A DNA stretch of 64,000 nt, taken from NCBI GenBank assembly GCA_020746875.1, contig JAGTJL010000004.1:1-64000 (forward strand), read 5' to 3'. The notes under the pieces were generated by a model, which had not been told where the DNA came from, did no database searches, and saw only the letters and a list, made by a program, of their open reading frames with translations. Source of the stretch: Rhexocercosporidium sp. MPI-PUGE-AT-0058 (Eukaryota > Ascomycota > Leotiomycetes > Helotiales). Positions 10,310 to 21,840 of the stretch are shown here, in pieces; positions within the stretch are counted from its first letter, which is position 1; each line of letters opens with the position of its first letter. The position numbers were made by a program, and so were the translations under genes.

Positions 10310-11512
10310 TCATTTCTCATAAACAGGCAAAGCCTCCGAGTTTATTGACCCTGCACTACTTTCCACCTTCACCACATCTCCAAGTGCCCCTTTTAGTTTC
10401 ATATCTTCGTTGCCCTTCTTCCCTTCCTTCTCCTCTTTCTCCGCTGGCTCCTGCCTCGAGACAATATATTCTGGTCCCAGCGTTCCCTTCCGCTGCTTCC
10501 TTCTACGGAAAATCAGGATACCGATGATCAGGAGAATGAGGCTGACTCCTATGGACACACCGGCCCCAACTCCGATATTCCGGGCTTTGGTTGAGGCAGA
10601 ATTTGAGTTCGAAATTGGGCCAGGGATAGAAGCTGTAGGGTTTAATGTTGACGAAGTAGAAGCCGTACTGGACGATGTGAAGGTGGGCCTAACAGGCTTA
10701 GTTGAAGTTGTAACTCGAGACGTTGATGAACTTCCAGCAATCGACGCCGAGGGCTTTCGAGGCAGAGAGGTGGTTGCAGTCGCCGCGACCGACGCATCAG
10801 ATATAGAAGCGATATATTTAAGTCCTTCTTCAGAGTTGCAGAAATCGCCTTCCTGGGTGTCGATGCCTGGCGGGCCAATGGTGATATACCCACACTGAAA
10901 ACACCAATGAGCTATACTCCACGAATTCGACAGACAGTAAACGAGTCTTACCTGATACATCTCCTCTATATTATATACATCAACTGGATAATCATAATAG
11001 TCATCCGTCGAGAACAGCACATTCCGAATCGCAATCGTAGCATTCCTCCCAATGATATCGTGCTCACTCATATCCTCCCTGTTAAACGCTTCATTAACAT
11101 GCTGCGTCAAGTTAACCGTCTCCCCACAATCAGGGCCAGTGCTGAAATTCTTCCAGCTATATGTAGTGATGTATTCCGAGGCATTGTGGAATGGTGTCGT
11201 ATCACCGCTGATCTGGCCAATGTAGATGGAGCCGATGTATTTGTAAGTGATGAGATCGGTGGTGTTGGTGAGGTTGAATTGGAAACGGGCGCCTGTGACG
11301 GGGAAGAGGACGCGGGGAGTGGAGGAGGAGATAGGTTGTTTGCTGCAGGGGAAAAAATCGTCGTTGTAGGTTGGGAGGACAGTGCTGTTGATTGTCGCGT
11401 ACGCTTGGGCTTTGAGGGGTGGCCAGGCTAGATCAACGGTTGTGGAGTGGGTCCATGGGAAGCATGTTTGGATGAAGAGAGACAGGAACAAGGCTATGTA
11501 TAGAAAGCCCAT
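10310..11512 (-). CDS. BIM1/X325-like copper-binding protein with C-terminal membrane anchor
   Basis: Two exons on the minus strand, 11512-10952 and 10894-10310, joined over a 57-nt GTAAGA-CAG intron. The intron is a multiple of three and open, so it is easily misread as coding. The protein has about 381 residues. It has a signal peptide (about 1-22) ending just before a histidine (WT/HSTTVDLAWPP), as expected for the copper-binding N-terminal His of the X325/BIM1 family. PCSK, FPVTG, GPDCGE, NATI and YQCGYI follow the family's cysteine and beta-sandwich pattern. A Ser/Thr-rich stalk leads to a membrane helix (VSLILLIIGILIF) and a basic cytosolic tail. Most family members are GPI-anchored, so a transmembrane anchor is unusual. 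The likely role is extracellular copper handling. The start is the methionine at 11512, not the longer frame at 11560. Confidence 0.72.
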   Translation of the reverse strand: MGFLYIALFLSLFIQTCFPWTHSTTVDLAWPPLKAQAYATINSTVLPTYNDDFFPCSKQPISSSTPRVLFPVTGARFQFNLTNTTDLITYKYIGSIYIGQISGDTTPFHNASEYITTYSWKNFSTGPDCGETVNLTQHVNEAFNREDMSEHDIIGRNATIAIRNVLFSTDDYYDYPVDVYNIEEMYQVRLVYCLSNSWSIAHWCFQCGYITIGPPGIDTQEGDFCNSEEGLKYIASISDASVAATATTSLPRKPSASIAGSSSTSRVTTSTKPVRPTFTSSSTASTSSTLNPTASIPGPISNSNSASTKARNIGVGAGVSIGVSLILLIIGILIFRRRKQRKGTLGPEYIVSRQEPAEKEEKEGKKGNEDMKLKGALGDVVKVESSAGSINSEALPVYEK

Positions 11513-12205
11513 TTTGACTACGCTTGTAATTGTAGAACTCTTCGATGATCGGGGTTTCAAAACATCAGAAACCCGTAGGAGCTAAGGAACCGAAACACAA
11601 AACAGAGTAAAAGAGAGCAAGATGAAGCCTACCATGATAAGGAACAGCTTATCATGCGGGGTAGTACAAGATGACTCTTCCAAGTTCTCGTGCGAAAGAA
11701 AATGCAGGTGCTGTGCCGCTCGTATTTGGGGTCTGGGGTTAGACGAGAAGGTGTTGTGGCTGGCCAATGAAAACGCACTTTACATATACCATGAAGCTTG
11801 CATAAAAACTTCACTTTTATTTTCCATCCTAGGTTTATTTCGTGCTATAGTAACCTTCATTTCCTTAATTGCATCAACGTTGCCTATTCCGTAATGTGGA
11901 GTAAAGCTACCTCCGGGTGATCTGCTACTTTCGCCCACTTCATCCGCCTCTACCGATAGACCGGCGAGCTAGAAGGTGTGGTAGCATCGGCAGAACTTAA
12001 ACGAATGAGACTAGCCGCATGGCTAATGAGGTACGTTTTATCCGCCATTCTGAATTCGGTCAAAGGATTGACTCTCTCCCAAATGAATTTGGATACAGCT
12101 CGGTACCTTACTTTGGAGACCAGCAAGAACGTCATCAGCGATTCCTCAAAAGAAAAGAGCACAGGAGCGTTGCTATCATTTACACCTTTTCGTCCTATTT
12201 TGTTC
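11513..12205. other. Intergenic, no gene seen
   Basis: Upstream region of the BIM1-like gene and downstream region of the ankyrin-type pseudogene. No convincing ORF. Confidence 0.4.
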
Positions 12206-15072
12206 TCAAAGACAGCCTGCCTTCGGCAGTTCCCTCAATCCACACATCCTCGCTACAAGTTCCCACTCATGATCATTCCTACACTTCGGTAAAGCCTTAT
12301 GCTCAGTTCTGAACTCTTCCTGATGGTCACCGTTCCCAGCCCACTCATCGCTGTTCCTCGCCATCTCAAAAATGACCTGAATCGCGGCTTCCGTTGTACC
12401 AACCGTGAAAAGAGACCCCGGAATCTGGGGGGCCGTTGTCCCTCATTCCCCAGGCGTTCTTTTTGATCGATTCGGATGACTTGGCTCTCTAACACTTCGG
12501 CAATGTGGAAGAAGATGTTGATGAAGCCATGCTGGAGATTTTGGCTGAGAGCAAGGCTGACTTGTACATCGGGATTGACGTATCGAAGGACGTCCCCGTT
12601 CTCTGCTCTCCAATCATCGTCGACACTGGTGCTATGGTTGAGCATATGATATATCTCTGTAGCCTTACAAATAAGGGCGAATTGTGTTCGGGGTGACATG
12701 AATCCTTTCACACACCCACCTCGATCATGTCAGCCCGAATTTTATACGACTAGTGGCAAAACATGGGGAGATTTGCTTACCACATGTGCAACCACAACGT
12801 ATTCGTTCACGATCCGTGGAATCAGTTTCGTTCTCATCACGAAGCGCTGCCAAACAAAGGATTGCATTCATAGGGAAGCCTGCGAAATAGGCTTCCCTGG
12901 TTCGAAGTGCTTCGAGTTTAAAGTCAAGTTCCTGCAAAGGCGTGTATCCACCCAAGTTCCGAGCATTCTTGATGTCGAAGATTCGCTTGACGTGCTGAAG
13001 TAACCACAAAACACATTCAGGCTTTTCTTTCGAAGCAGCCACGTGAAGCACATTGCGGAACAGGGGATCGTCTGGAGTGAAGATCAATGAAGGCCTGGGG
13101 GGACAAGAGGAGTAGAGCAGATATTGGAAGAACTTACGTCGGTTAAACTCGGAATGCCCTTTGTTCCGTTCGTTCTCCTCATACAATTCGATGCACTCAG
13201 CTTCCGGCAATTTCATCGTAGCCCAATGAATAGGATGAGTTTTTGAAAGCCTACTGAGTCGAGTATCTCCTCTCAGCCCTGACTTAAAGTATTCCTCTGC
13301 AACCATTTCGCTTGCACAGTTAAACTGGTGGTCACCACTCCCGATTTTTGCATCCCAGTTTCGATCATAATCTTCGCTCGTACTGTATGATGCATACGAA
13401 GGATCAGTTGCAAGTCCAAAGCAAGAAGATATCCCTATGCGGCGGAATCCAAGGACCCGAAGCACATGAACTAGTGAGTTACCATAGCCAACACTATCTG
13501 TATTGACTGGCGCAAATTCGTCATCTGGACCAATTTGCCTCGCGTTCCTGGGTGGAGAAGCTTGGATCAATCAGTACGAAGGCGGGCATCCTTCCACCTG
13601 TGCGAGCTTTCTTAAGCAGAGACTCAATCATCATTCTCCCGATATTCACATACTTCCAATCTTCATCCATATAGACAATGTCGATGATGAGAATATCTCC
13701 ATGATCTAGCTCTTCGCCCCATATTCCAGTCCCCTTTCAGACCTTATGATCGTGGTATTCTCTATTCAGACGACCATATCGATCAAAAAGATTAGCCGGG
13801 ACATGAGATACAGTTTTTCCGGCTGTGCTGATGGCTTCCAGGAAATTTGACCTTCTCAGGCTTCGTTGGATGAACGTTCCTTTAGTAAACGCGATAGGTC
13901 TCTTCTCTCGGATGAGATCGACTTTGATGTCAAGAAGCCATCGGCCGTGAGGTTCTTTACTTCGTGAAATGTGAGATCTGCACTGCAGTTGAATCTTGGA
14001 AACTTTGGTAAAGGTTCGCAAGCGGGAGTCTACATCAAACCACAAATGGAGTCGGTGACTTGTTCCTTGGGTGATGCGCTTTTCACAACATCCTCGTTGG
14101 ACTTGTTAAATGTGATTTCGTATCCATTAATGTTATCCAGAGAGTTGGTACTTGAGTCCTTGTTCAAAGTCTCCATTTCGTCAATTCCAGGGCTTGAAAC
14201 GATTAGATCTTTCAATCCCGGACTCTTCGTCGATTTGCCGGGCTTGACATCAAATTCCTCAGTATCCAGGTACCAGTCGATGTTATGATTGTATTTTCGT
14301 GGATCATCGTTCGTGCGTTTCGTCTTGGTTGTCGTCTTTTTGGGGCCTTCATCCTCTCCGATGTTATCATCAGAGTATTCCGACGCCGAGTAGGGAATGA
14401 AAGACCGCGCGGCGGGATTTAGTGAAGGGATGATTTTGTCTCGTCCGTTTGATGGCGGTTCCGTAGCGTCGGTAGATGAAAGTCTTGGTATGGTTCGGCC
14501 AATATTCTTCTGAGTGGTGGAAATTGAGAGCTTGGGTCTTAGGGAACGCGGTTTTGGAAGCAAGCTTCTACGGATGTTCGAGAGGTCAAAGGATCCATCA
14601 AGACCAGGTGTTGAGACTGAGAGATCAACGGCTGAATCTGCTTGCTGGCCTGGGTCGTACAGATCGCTGGAGTCGGTCGGTCCAGGCGCTTCGAATGGAA
14701 CATTGGCCGTGGAGTCGCCGTCGGAGTCAACTAGATACCATCAGCATAAATCGAATACACTTAGCATGTCCTACCAAGTGAAACCTTGCTCTCGTACCCA
14801 TTATCTAGTCCTTGTATCCTACCAATGTTGCCGCCAGCCTCGGGTTCTTCCTTATTGTTGAGGCTACACGACTCAAGGTCCTCAAGGTATATTCTTCCCC
14901 GACGTTTCCGATCATTATCTTTGGACTTGACCTCGTCTGAACGAACATCGTGTCGAAGAGATTGACGATCGGGCTGGCGTTTTCGTAAAGGGAGACGAGT
15001 GAGGTTTGGACGGCTGGGATGTCTCTTTGGGATCCGAGGTATCTTACTCGGTGTGGATAGCCTATCCGTCAT
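12206..15072 (-). pseudogene. Multi-lesion pseudogene of a fungal ankyrin-type protein
   Basis: The gene reads right to left from an ATG at 15072. A 44-nt intron (14774-14731) joins two parts of a low-complexity acidic N-terminus. Then come LTFHEVKNLTADGFL, SRLLKERS, NLFDRYGRLNREYHD, GIWGEELDHGDILIIDIV, LGFRRIG, an ankyrin-like pair (LHVAASKE, GGYTPLQE), CGCTCGGFMSPRTQFALIC and GTTEAAIQVIFEMAR. Introns at 12780-12705 and 12480-12425 still splice cleanly and lead to a stop at 12206. The coding frame is broken at least four times: TAG at 14032-14030, a frameshift with TGA at 13858-13856, TGA at 13739-13737, and a frame break before 13521. The order of motifs matches a large family of fungal ankyrin/GNAT-like proteins of unknown function. 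Two of the stops could be C-to-T changes. Confidence 0.75.
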
Positions 15073-16240
15073 AATATTCAATAGAACAATAACCAACACT
15101 AAAGTCTTGTTAAAAAAAAACATGGGGATGTGGGTGATGCAGTCCCGCGATGTTCGTGGTCGGTAACTGCGAGGTAAGAACTCATAGACAGCTTTCTCGC
15201 TTAAAACTCCCCCGTGGGGGTTAGCGACTTCCCTCTTGAATGGCCCGAGAGTTTTAAATCGAAATACGAGAGGGAAAACACTGTAAGTCTCGAAGCCAAA
15301 GGGAGCTCTCCGAGAGGTACAATAGGTAGGATCTTGCATGGGCAAGGAATGATATTCGTTGAGCTCTCAGCGTTGGCATGCCCAAAGTCTGTTTACTGCG
15401 CTTGGCGATACAGACCACCATTGCTCTTTGATGAGAAGATTTGCACTAGAGAATTAAGATTGCAGTATTTCAACGCAGAACTTCAAAACTTCAACTACAA
15501 AACATGTGACAATCATGCAAGTGGCTAACAGGCAAAGGTGGCCAGGGCAAAACAACTTGCCAGATACGAAGAAATCCTGCCTGAGGTCTGCCATTCTGTC
15601 TGTAACCAGTATACAGTCCAAACTGAAAATGAAAGTCAATCTTGTAATAAACACGAAGAATCGAAATCCAACTCTAAATAGACTTCGAGACCTCGAGCAG
15701 GTCATTGCAGCAGATAGTCAGCTGCAACTCATTCATCTTGCAGCGAGGTCACCTTCGCTTTGGGCGATGGAAGTGGGGGTTATTGTATTGAGTTGCCGTC
15801 AAAGCCCGTCTCCACCGGCTATTGACAAAACAACCCCGCGCCGGGTCGTAAGAACAGTTCGGTATTGGCTGCCACATCAGAGCCCGGCTGTTTGTGCATT
15901 CAAATGGGGAACGGAATCGGGCGGGCTGTGGTAATATATGCTTTTCTGAACGTCCCGTGACTTTGAAAGGTGGGGGTTGGGCGATCTAGGCAATTGAAGC
16001 TCGCTACATGGGGCGATTTACCCCGCCATGGGAAGGAAGTCGCGTTGGCGGGGTTATGATGAGCCGAATATATTTATTTCTCTGAGGATACTTCTTCTTT
16101 CTCTTACATCATTCACCCGCTCGCCCGCTCACGATATACACACAATAAACCTCACTGTCTTCTTACACAATACAGATAATACATCATTACCAACCACCCT
16201 TCGTTTTATTGCCTCAAGCAAACCTCAAGAATCAATCAGC
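15073..16240. other. Intergenic, no gene seen
   Basis: Divergent spacer between the pseudogene and the 2-hydroxyacid dehydrogenase. Pyrimidine-rich, ending in CA-rich sequence before the ATG at 16241, typical of a fungal core promoter and 5' leader. Confidence 0.4.
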
Positions 16241-17468
16241 ATGGGCAAACAAGCCCTGCTTCTGATCGGCGATCTCACCCACGCACAGAAAGAATGGTCC
16301 GCATTCTCCAGCTTCGCTGAACTCAAAGTAGGCATCTCGAAAGCGGCAGACAAATTTTCCGGGTTGCTGACATACTATAGGAGTTTGCGGGGTCGAAAAC
16401 AAGAGCCGAATTTCTGAAGGAACTGGAGAGTGGAAGCTATGACAATGTTATCGCGCTATACAGAAGCAACGACTCTACAAAGGCAAGACAACAAGAACAA
16501 CCTATGCGATGAGACTACTAACAGGATAGGTGTAGCTTACAGGAGAGTTCGATCAAGAACTCGTTTCCAAGCTACCTGCCTCGCTGAAGTATATCTGCCA
16601 TAATGGTGCAGGATACGACAACATTGACGTAGCAGCATGCACAAACAAAGGTTAGATAACGTGACCCTCAAACTTCCTTATCATTGAAACAAGACATTGT
16701 TACTGACAAAATCTCAGGTATTCAAGTATCATCTACTCCGGTAGCAGTCAACTCCGCCACAGCCGACATCGCCATCTTCTTGATGCTTGGAGCCCTCCGA
16801 CGAATCCACAATCCCTACAGCGCACTCCGATCCTCTCAATGGCGCGGAGCAGGTTTCCAACTAGGCCACGACCCCCAAAACAAAATCCTTGGAATCCTCG
16901 GCATGGGTGGAATCGGTCGCGAAGTTGCAGCCCGTGGACGGGCTTTTGGCATGACTATCTACTACCACAACCGCAGCAAATTGTCACCTGAGATCGAGCA
17001 AGGCGCCAAATACGTCAGTTTCGAGGAGCTGTTGAGGACGGCTGATGTGTTGAGCTTGAACTGCAGTTTGAGGAAGGAGACAGTGGGGATTATTGGTAAG
17101 AAAGAGTTTGCGCTGATGAAGAAGGGCGTGGTACTTGTGAATACGGCGAGAGGGAAGTTGATTGATGAGGCTGCACTTGTCGCTGCGTTGGATGAGGGAA
17201 AGGTCTTCAGTGCGGGTTTGGATGTCTATGAGGAAGAGCCGAAGATCCACGAGGGATTGCTCAAGAACCCGAATGTGGTCCTGCTGCCGCACATTGGAAC
17301 TGCCACGATGGAGACACAAGTAAGCTCTGCTTATACCATTCGAAGTCTTTGCTAATTCGGGTACAGAAAAACATGGAGTTGTTGGTCTTGGATAACATCG
17401 AGAGCGCAGTCAAGAAGGGAACGCTCATCACCCAGGTTTCGGAGCAAGAGAGCAAATCAAGACTTTGA
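16241..17468 (+). CDS. D-isomer-specific 2-hydroxyacid dehydrogenase (glyoxylate/hydroxypyruvate reductase type)
   Basis: Five exons: 16241-16327, 16381-16482, 16536-16650, 16718-17319 and 17367-17468; 335 residues. Intron 2 begins GC rather than GT and carries a TACTAAC branch site; using it restores LTGEFDQEL in frame. The NAD(P) fold shows GILGMGGIGREVAARG. The catalytic set is present: an arginine in NTARG, a glutamate in YEEEP and the histidine of LLPHIGTAT. NGAGYDNID and TADIAIFLMLG are typical of the glyoxylate reductase/hydroxypyruvate reductase branch. The expected reaction is NAD(P)H-dependent reduction of a 2-keto acid in the cytosol or mitochondrion; the exact acid is not certain. 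Confidence 0.92.
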
Positions 17469-18857
17469 ATAATACCACGTATCAGATATAGATTTAATGC
17501 ACCATGATCGAGTTTCTCGTTTCCAAATTTGTCAATGCATAGTGTTGTGGCCACAAATTATAGTTGGATCTAACTCGAGCTTCATCTTCGATCTGGCAGA
17601 GTAAACAAACAGGAGTTCAAGGTACTCCAAGCACGCAAACACAGGCCCCTAATAACTACAATGATAGTGCTATACATCTTGGGGAGGAAAAGTCCAATCA
17701 TATTGCCAGCAGGTGGGCGAAGAGGACATATGACCGCTCCTCACTGGAGGGATCTCAAGTCACGTGCGAGTCAGCCCGTCCTGGCTTCAGCCGCGAAGCA
17801 CTGTTGTGATCTCACATCGTTTGACGTGTTCTCAAGATCCGAGTTACCCGCTCAACTTCATGCTTGAAAGCCTCAGTAGTCTTTGCTGTGAACTGTAGTG
17901 GTTACCTACCTTCGCATTTCCCGCCGTGGACACTGCGTGCCCTCCACAACAGCCTCGTTCTTCGGTGATGAATCCACGAATGAACAATGAATCTCTAGAC
18001 ATACCAAGCCCTAATCGCAGGCGATGAAGGTTCGTGAAACTCATCCATCGTTGACGATGTATGTTGCCCCCGATCCTGGCTTGGGAGACCAGTTTTGACA
18101 TCTTCCAGTACCTTCACGATCACGACCTACCAGAAGAGTATGGCTTCGACTCTGACTCACGATACTGGAAGGAGATTAAGATCAATGGCACCATACAGTG
18201 ATGCGAACTGCTGTCACTCCGCTCTAGCATGCTATCTGAAGATACCAGCCTCGCGAGATACATGGGTCGAGACATCGATGGTAGCATTTTGTCTACGACT
18301 TCTCATCCGCTGAATCCTTCGAAGGCATCAGCCTAGAGATCGCCGACATTCCATGATATCGATATTGGGCCAAACATAGTGGAAAATAGAGACCAGCCTC
18401 AATCAACTACGGAATAGGGTTCGACTTTGGATTCGGAGGCATGATCTTCGACTTGAATTTGAGCCTATATCTAGACTCGAAAATTTCTAGTCCCTGCTAG
18501 TGCTAAGGATGTCCTCTTCCTCACTGGAAGAATTGCTCGTCGGCTAAAACGACAGAGAGAGAATTCGAGCAGGGGAACTCGAGGAATTTCAATTGATGGC
18601 ATGGACTAAGAAACTAGCCAGGATTCCTCATGTTTGCATGTGTTGCTTTCGATCCCGCAGAATGGGGGATATCCGTAGCCGTTATACTTCCCAGCCCCGC
18701 ATCCCCACAACTCTTTGGGCTTCACTACCCCGCCAGAACGACCTGCCTACTTGATATGCTGGCTCCACTTCCCAGTGAACGGCAACTTCAGACGGCAGCT
18801 GTCAGTCTGATGTACAAATCTTTCTTTGTTTATATAAAGAATATTTCCTCCACTACG
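17469..18857. other. Spacer with a probable gene fossil
   Basis: No intact gene. From about 18090 to 18470 one plus-strand frame reads DIFQYLHDHDLPEEYGFDSD, then RYWKEIKING, broken by TGA, TAG and further stops. This looks like a decayed coding sequence rather than random DNA, but I do not recognise the family. Promoter sequence for the tannase gene should lie at the right end. Confidence 0.35.
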
Positions 18858-20615
18858 ATGTATTTCTCCACCAAGTTCTTGCTGTTCTTCTGGACATTTC
18901 TTAGTTCTCAGTGGTGGTATTCCACAGCCGTAGCTGAGATGATTCCCCCAACTCCCAAAAACAGGACTTGGCTCTCCTCACTGTCGATACAAGTCCAATC
19001 TCTACTCTTCCTTTCTTCAAGCTTCACCAATGCATCCTCCCCAGTCTTAGGCTGCTCTCCTGAAGCTTTAGCGAAACTCCTCCCCTCCCACGCCACAATA
19101 TCATACGCCGTCTCCGTACCACCCAATGGTACCTGGTCAAAACCCTCTCCAGCGTTCCCAGGACCCAACGTCGGACTACCAGAGCTATGCGCCGTGGCAG
19201 TCAAAGTCGTTTCATCGCCAACTTCCTCCTACAATTTCGGGCTTTTCCTTCCCAAGGAGTGGAATTCTCGATTCCTCGCTTCGGGGAATGGGGGGTTCGG
19301 CGGCGGCATCAATTGGAACGATATGGGCACGAGTGCACTCTCCGGATTCGTAGGAGTGTCTACAGATACGGGTCATCTATCAGCAAGCGGCGACGCATCA
19401 TGGGCGTTGAATAACCCCGAGACACAGACTGATTGGGGCTATCGAGCCATGCACGGGTCCGTCGAGCTAGGCAAACTCATAGCTGAGAAGTACTACGGGT
19501 CGAAAATCAAGTACTCATACTATTCAGCCTGCTCTACAGGCGGGAGGCAAGGATTGAAAGAGATCCAGATGTTCCCTGAGGACTTCGATGGTGTGGTTGC
19601 TGCTGCACCTGCCTGGTGGACCTCTCGTCTCCAACCATGGAGTCTGGAAGTTGGACTTTGGAACCTCCCAGTCAACAGCCCAACCCACATCCCATCAACA
19701 CTCTTTCCCACCATCGCCAAAGAAGTAATGCGCCAATGCGATCCCCAAGACGGCTTGGCAGACGGGATAATCCAAGAGCCGTCCGCCTGCGAATTCGTCA
19801 TGGAGACACTGCTCTGCACACCGACCTCCAATTCCTCAGCCTGCCTCACAGCACTACAACTCAAGACGCTATATAAAATGTACCACGACTGGAGCGGAAC
19901 AAACAACGCCTTCCTCTTCCCGCACCTCTCCCTCGGCTCAGAAGCCCAATACCCGTTCCTATTCAATACCGATTCTGGCGCACCAAGCTCATACGGCACA
20001 TCATGGATCTCGAATATGGTTCTCAACATCACAGGCACCGGCTACAACTGGTTTACAGGGTACAACCTCTCTACCGTCTTCTTCGGGGACACTTTAAACC
20101 CAGGCCACGCAAATGCAGACAATTTTGACATGTCGCCCTTCGCGAAGCGAGGTGGGAAACTCATCCATTACCACGGCTACAGCGACGGTCTAATCCCCGC
20201 TGAATCTAGCATCTATTTCCACAAACAAGTCCTGGCAGCTCTGATACCCAAGGGCATCTCCGTGCCTGATTTCTATAAATTCTACCTCGTCCCCGGCATG
20301 CAGCATTGTAGAGGGTCTGTCGGTGATGCGCCTTGGTATATCGGTGGAGGGGGCCAGGCTTACACGTTGGGTAGTACGGTGCATGGAGTGCCTGGATTTG
20401 AGGATGCGAGACATGATGTTTTGAAAGCGGTTATGAAGTGGGTTGAGGAGGGGGTGCCGCCGAGGGAGTTGGTAGCGACGAAATTTGTGGGAGATAGGGT
20501 CGAAGGAGGCGTGAGGAGGCAGAGGAAAATATGCCCGTATCCGGAACGGGCGAGATTTGATGGGGTGGGAAATCCGGATGTGGAGGGGAGTTGGAGGTGT
20601 GAGAGTTTGTTTTAG
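18858..20615 (+). CDS. Secreted tannase/feruloyl esterase family protein
   Basis: A 585-residue single-exon protein when started at the ATG at 18858, which gives a hydrophobic signal peptide (about residues 1-27). The open frame extends further upstream without one. It has the catalytic serine motif CSTGGRQG (CSxGGR), the aspartate in YHGYSDGLIP and the histidine in GMQHC. The two cysteines next to Ser and His form the characteristic disulfide of the tannase/feruloyl esterase family. Many NxS/T sites suggest glycosylation. The enzyme should hydrolyse ester bonds in gallotannins or feruloylated hemicellulose outside the cell. Family assignment is firm; choosing tannase or ferulic acid esterase needs biochemistry. 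Confidence 0.92.
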   Translation: MYFSTKFLLFFWTFLSSQWWYSTAVAEMIPPTPKNRTWLSSLSIQVQSLLFLSSSFTNASSPVLGCSPEALAKLLPSHATISYAVSVPPNGTWSKPSPAFPGPNVGLPELCAVAVKVVSSPTSSYNFGLFLPKEWNSRFLASGNGGFGGGINWNDMGTSALSGFVGVSTDTGHLSASGDASWALNNPETQTDWGYRAMHGSVELGKLIAEKYYGSKIKYSYYSACSTGGRQGLKEIQMFPEDFDGVVAAAPAWWTSRLQPWSLEVGLWNLPVNSPTHIPSTLFPTIAKEVMRQCDPQDGLADGIIQEPSACEFVMETLLCTPTSNSSACLTALQLKTLYKMYHDWSGTNNAFLFPHLSLGSEAQYPFLFNTDSGAPSSYGTSWISNMVLNITGTGYNWFTGYNLSTVFFGDTLNPGHANADNFDMSPFAKRGGKLIHYHGYSDGLIPAESSIYFHKQVLAALIPKGISVPDFYKFYLVPGMQHCRGSVGDAPWYIGGGGQAYTLGSTVHGVPGFEDARHDVLKAVMKWVEEGVPPRELVATKFVGDRVEGGVRRQRKICPYPERARFDGVGNPDVEGSWRCESLF

Positions 20616-21172
20616 AGGGAGTTTGTGAGGAAATGAGGGCGTGGGGGTTGCTGCGAATGTATGTAAATCCTAAAGATGGTATTGCCCACTTCCATCTCGC
20701 TAGAGTAGTCTACGGAAGTATTTTCTCTAATACCTTGAGTCATCTGTCGACGCTTTGAATACAAGGAAAATTGAGGGAGGGAGGACACCATATGAAGCGA
20801 ACAAGAACGAATCTTTCACAGGTAAATTCTACTTATGGAACGATGTTATATTTAGGCTATGTCTTGCAAGGGACCAGTGAGAAAACCTCGCTGATGGAAA
20901 ACTCTTCGGATTTTCCTAAGTAAGCTGGCTAAGGTACGGTACAGAGAATGTCTTTGAAATTTTTCCTCAACAACCTGGTAGTGCGAGAAGAGTTGAACAA
21001 AGCCAAAGTCAAACAGTGGAGATCGAAGCAGACAAAGGAAGGAAGTGTGTAAGGAACATCAACTTTCCTCGTCTGGTGGGGTCATTTGCGGTAGAAAAAT
21101 CTTCTCCGTATATCTAGCGAAAAAGCAAGTTTGAAAACATGAGTCAACAGTTCCATCCCCGTTGAATCAGAG
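20616..21172. other. Intergenic, no gene seen
   Basis: Sequence between the esterase stop and tRNA-Arg. It holds the 3' flank of the esterase; no ORF with protein character. Confidence 0.4.
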
Positions 21173-21255
21173 GCTCTAGTGGCGCAATGGTAGCGCGCAA
21201 GACTTCTAATATAGCTGATATCTTGAGGCTCTGGGTTCGAGCCCCAGCTAGAGTG
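21173..21255 (+). tRNA. tRNA-Arg (anticodon TCT), with intron
   Basis: The acceptor arm pairs GCTCTAG with CTAGAGT (one G-U at the end). The D-arm is GCGC...GCGC, the anticodon stem is CAAGA/TCTTG and the T-arm is CTGGG-TTCGAGC-CCCAG. The loop CTTCTAA carries anticodon TCT. An insert of about 11 nt (TATAGCTGATA) follows position 37, the standard place for a eukaryotic tRNA intron. It reads AGA codons. Confidence 0.9.
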
Positions 21256-21745
21256 TGCGATGTCATTCCTAATGATAATCAACAGTGTTCATCTTTTGGT
21301 TCTAAGTTCTAAGTTTTTCCTGTAAAACAAAAAAAGGGTTCATCAGCTTTGAATGATTGCTTCATTTTGATTGCCTTTCTTTTAATGTCAAGAAAATTCT
21401 TTTAGCTTGCTCAGCTAGGAGTGGGCTCGCTTCTGGTTGGTCCACAGTACTTGAGTCATTGCACACTCGGGAATTCGTCAAAGGATTAAAGAAGTAAAAT
21501 AAATAAAGTATTGAAATTCAACGACTTCTGTTCTCACATAGCCTTTTAGTCTAATTATATATTATATATATAGTATGTAAAAAAAAAATTAGTTTTCTTG
21601 CAGCGAGCTTTTAGCGCCCTTAGCTTTTTGAGGAGCCAAAGTTCCCTTCACTCTTCTAAAAGAATGTGAAAGACCTTACTTACTACTACTACCTTACATT
21701 ACGTGTATCCTCCAAAAGCAAAAAGAAATTAACCCAACCATTAAA

Positions 21746-21840
21746 CATCATCTGCAGGATTTGAACCTACGCTCCCGAAGGAAACAGATTTCGAGTATGG
21801 GAATTCAAGTCTGTCGCGTTAACCACTCCGCCAAGATGAT
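21746..21840 (-). tRNA. tRNA-Ser (anticodon TGA), with intron
   Basis: On the minus strand ATCATCT pairs with AGATGAT at the ends. The sequence TGGCGGAGTGGTTAACGC matches the A-box and D-arm of serine tRNAs. The anticodon stem is ACAGA/TCTGT and the loop holds TGA. About 13 nt of intron follow the base after the anticodon. A long variable arm (TTCCTTCGGGAG region) is present as in serine tRNAs, and the T-loop is GGTTCAAATCC. Confidence 0.9.

Noticed and set aside
19520..20038. 172-codon minus-strand frame
   Set aside because: Mirror of the tannase-family coding sequence.
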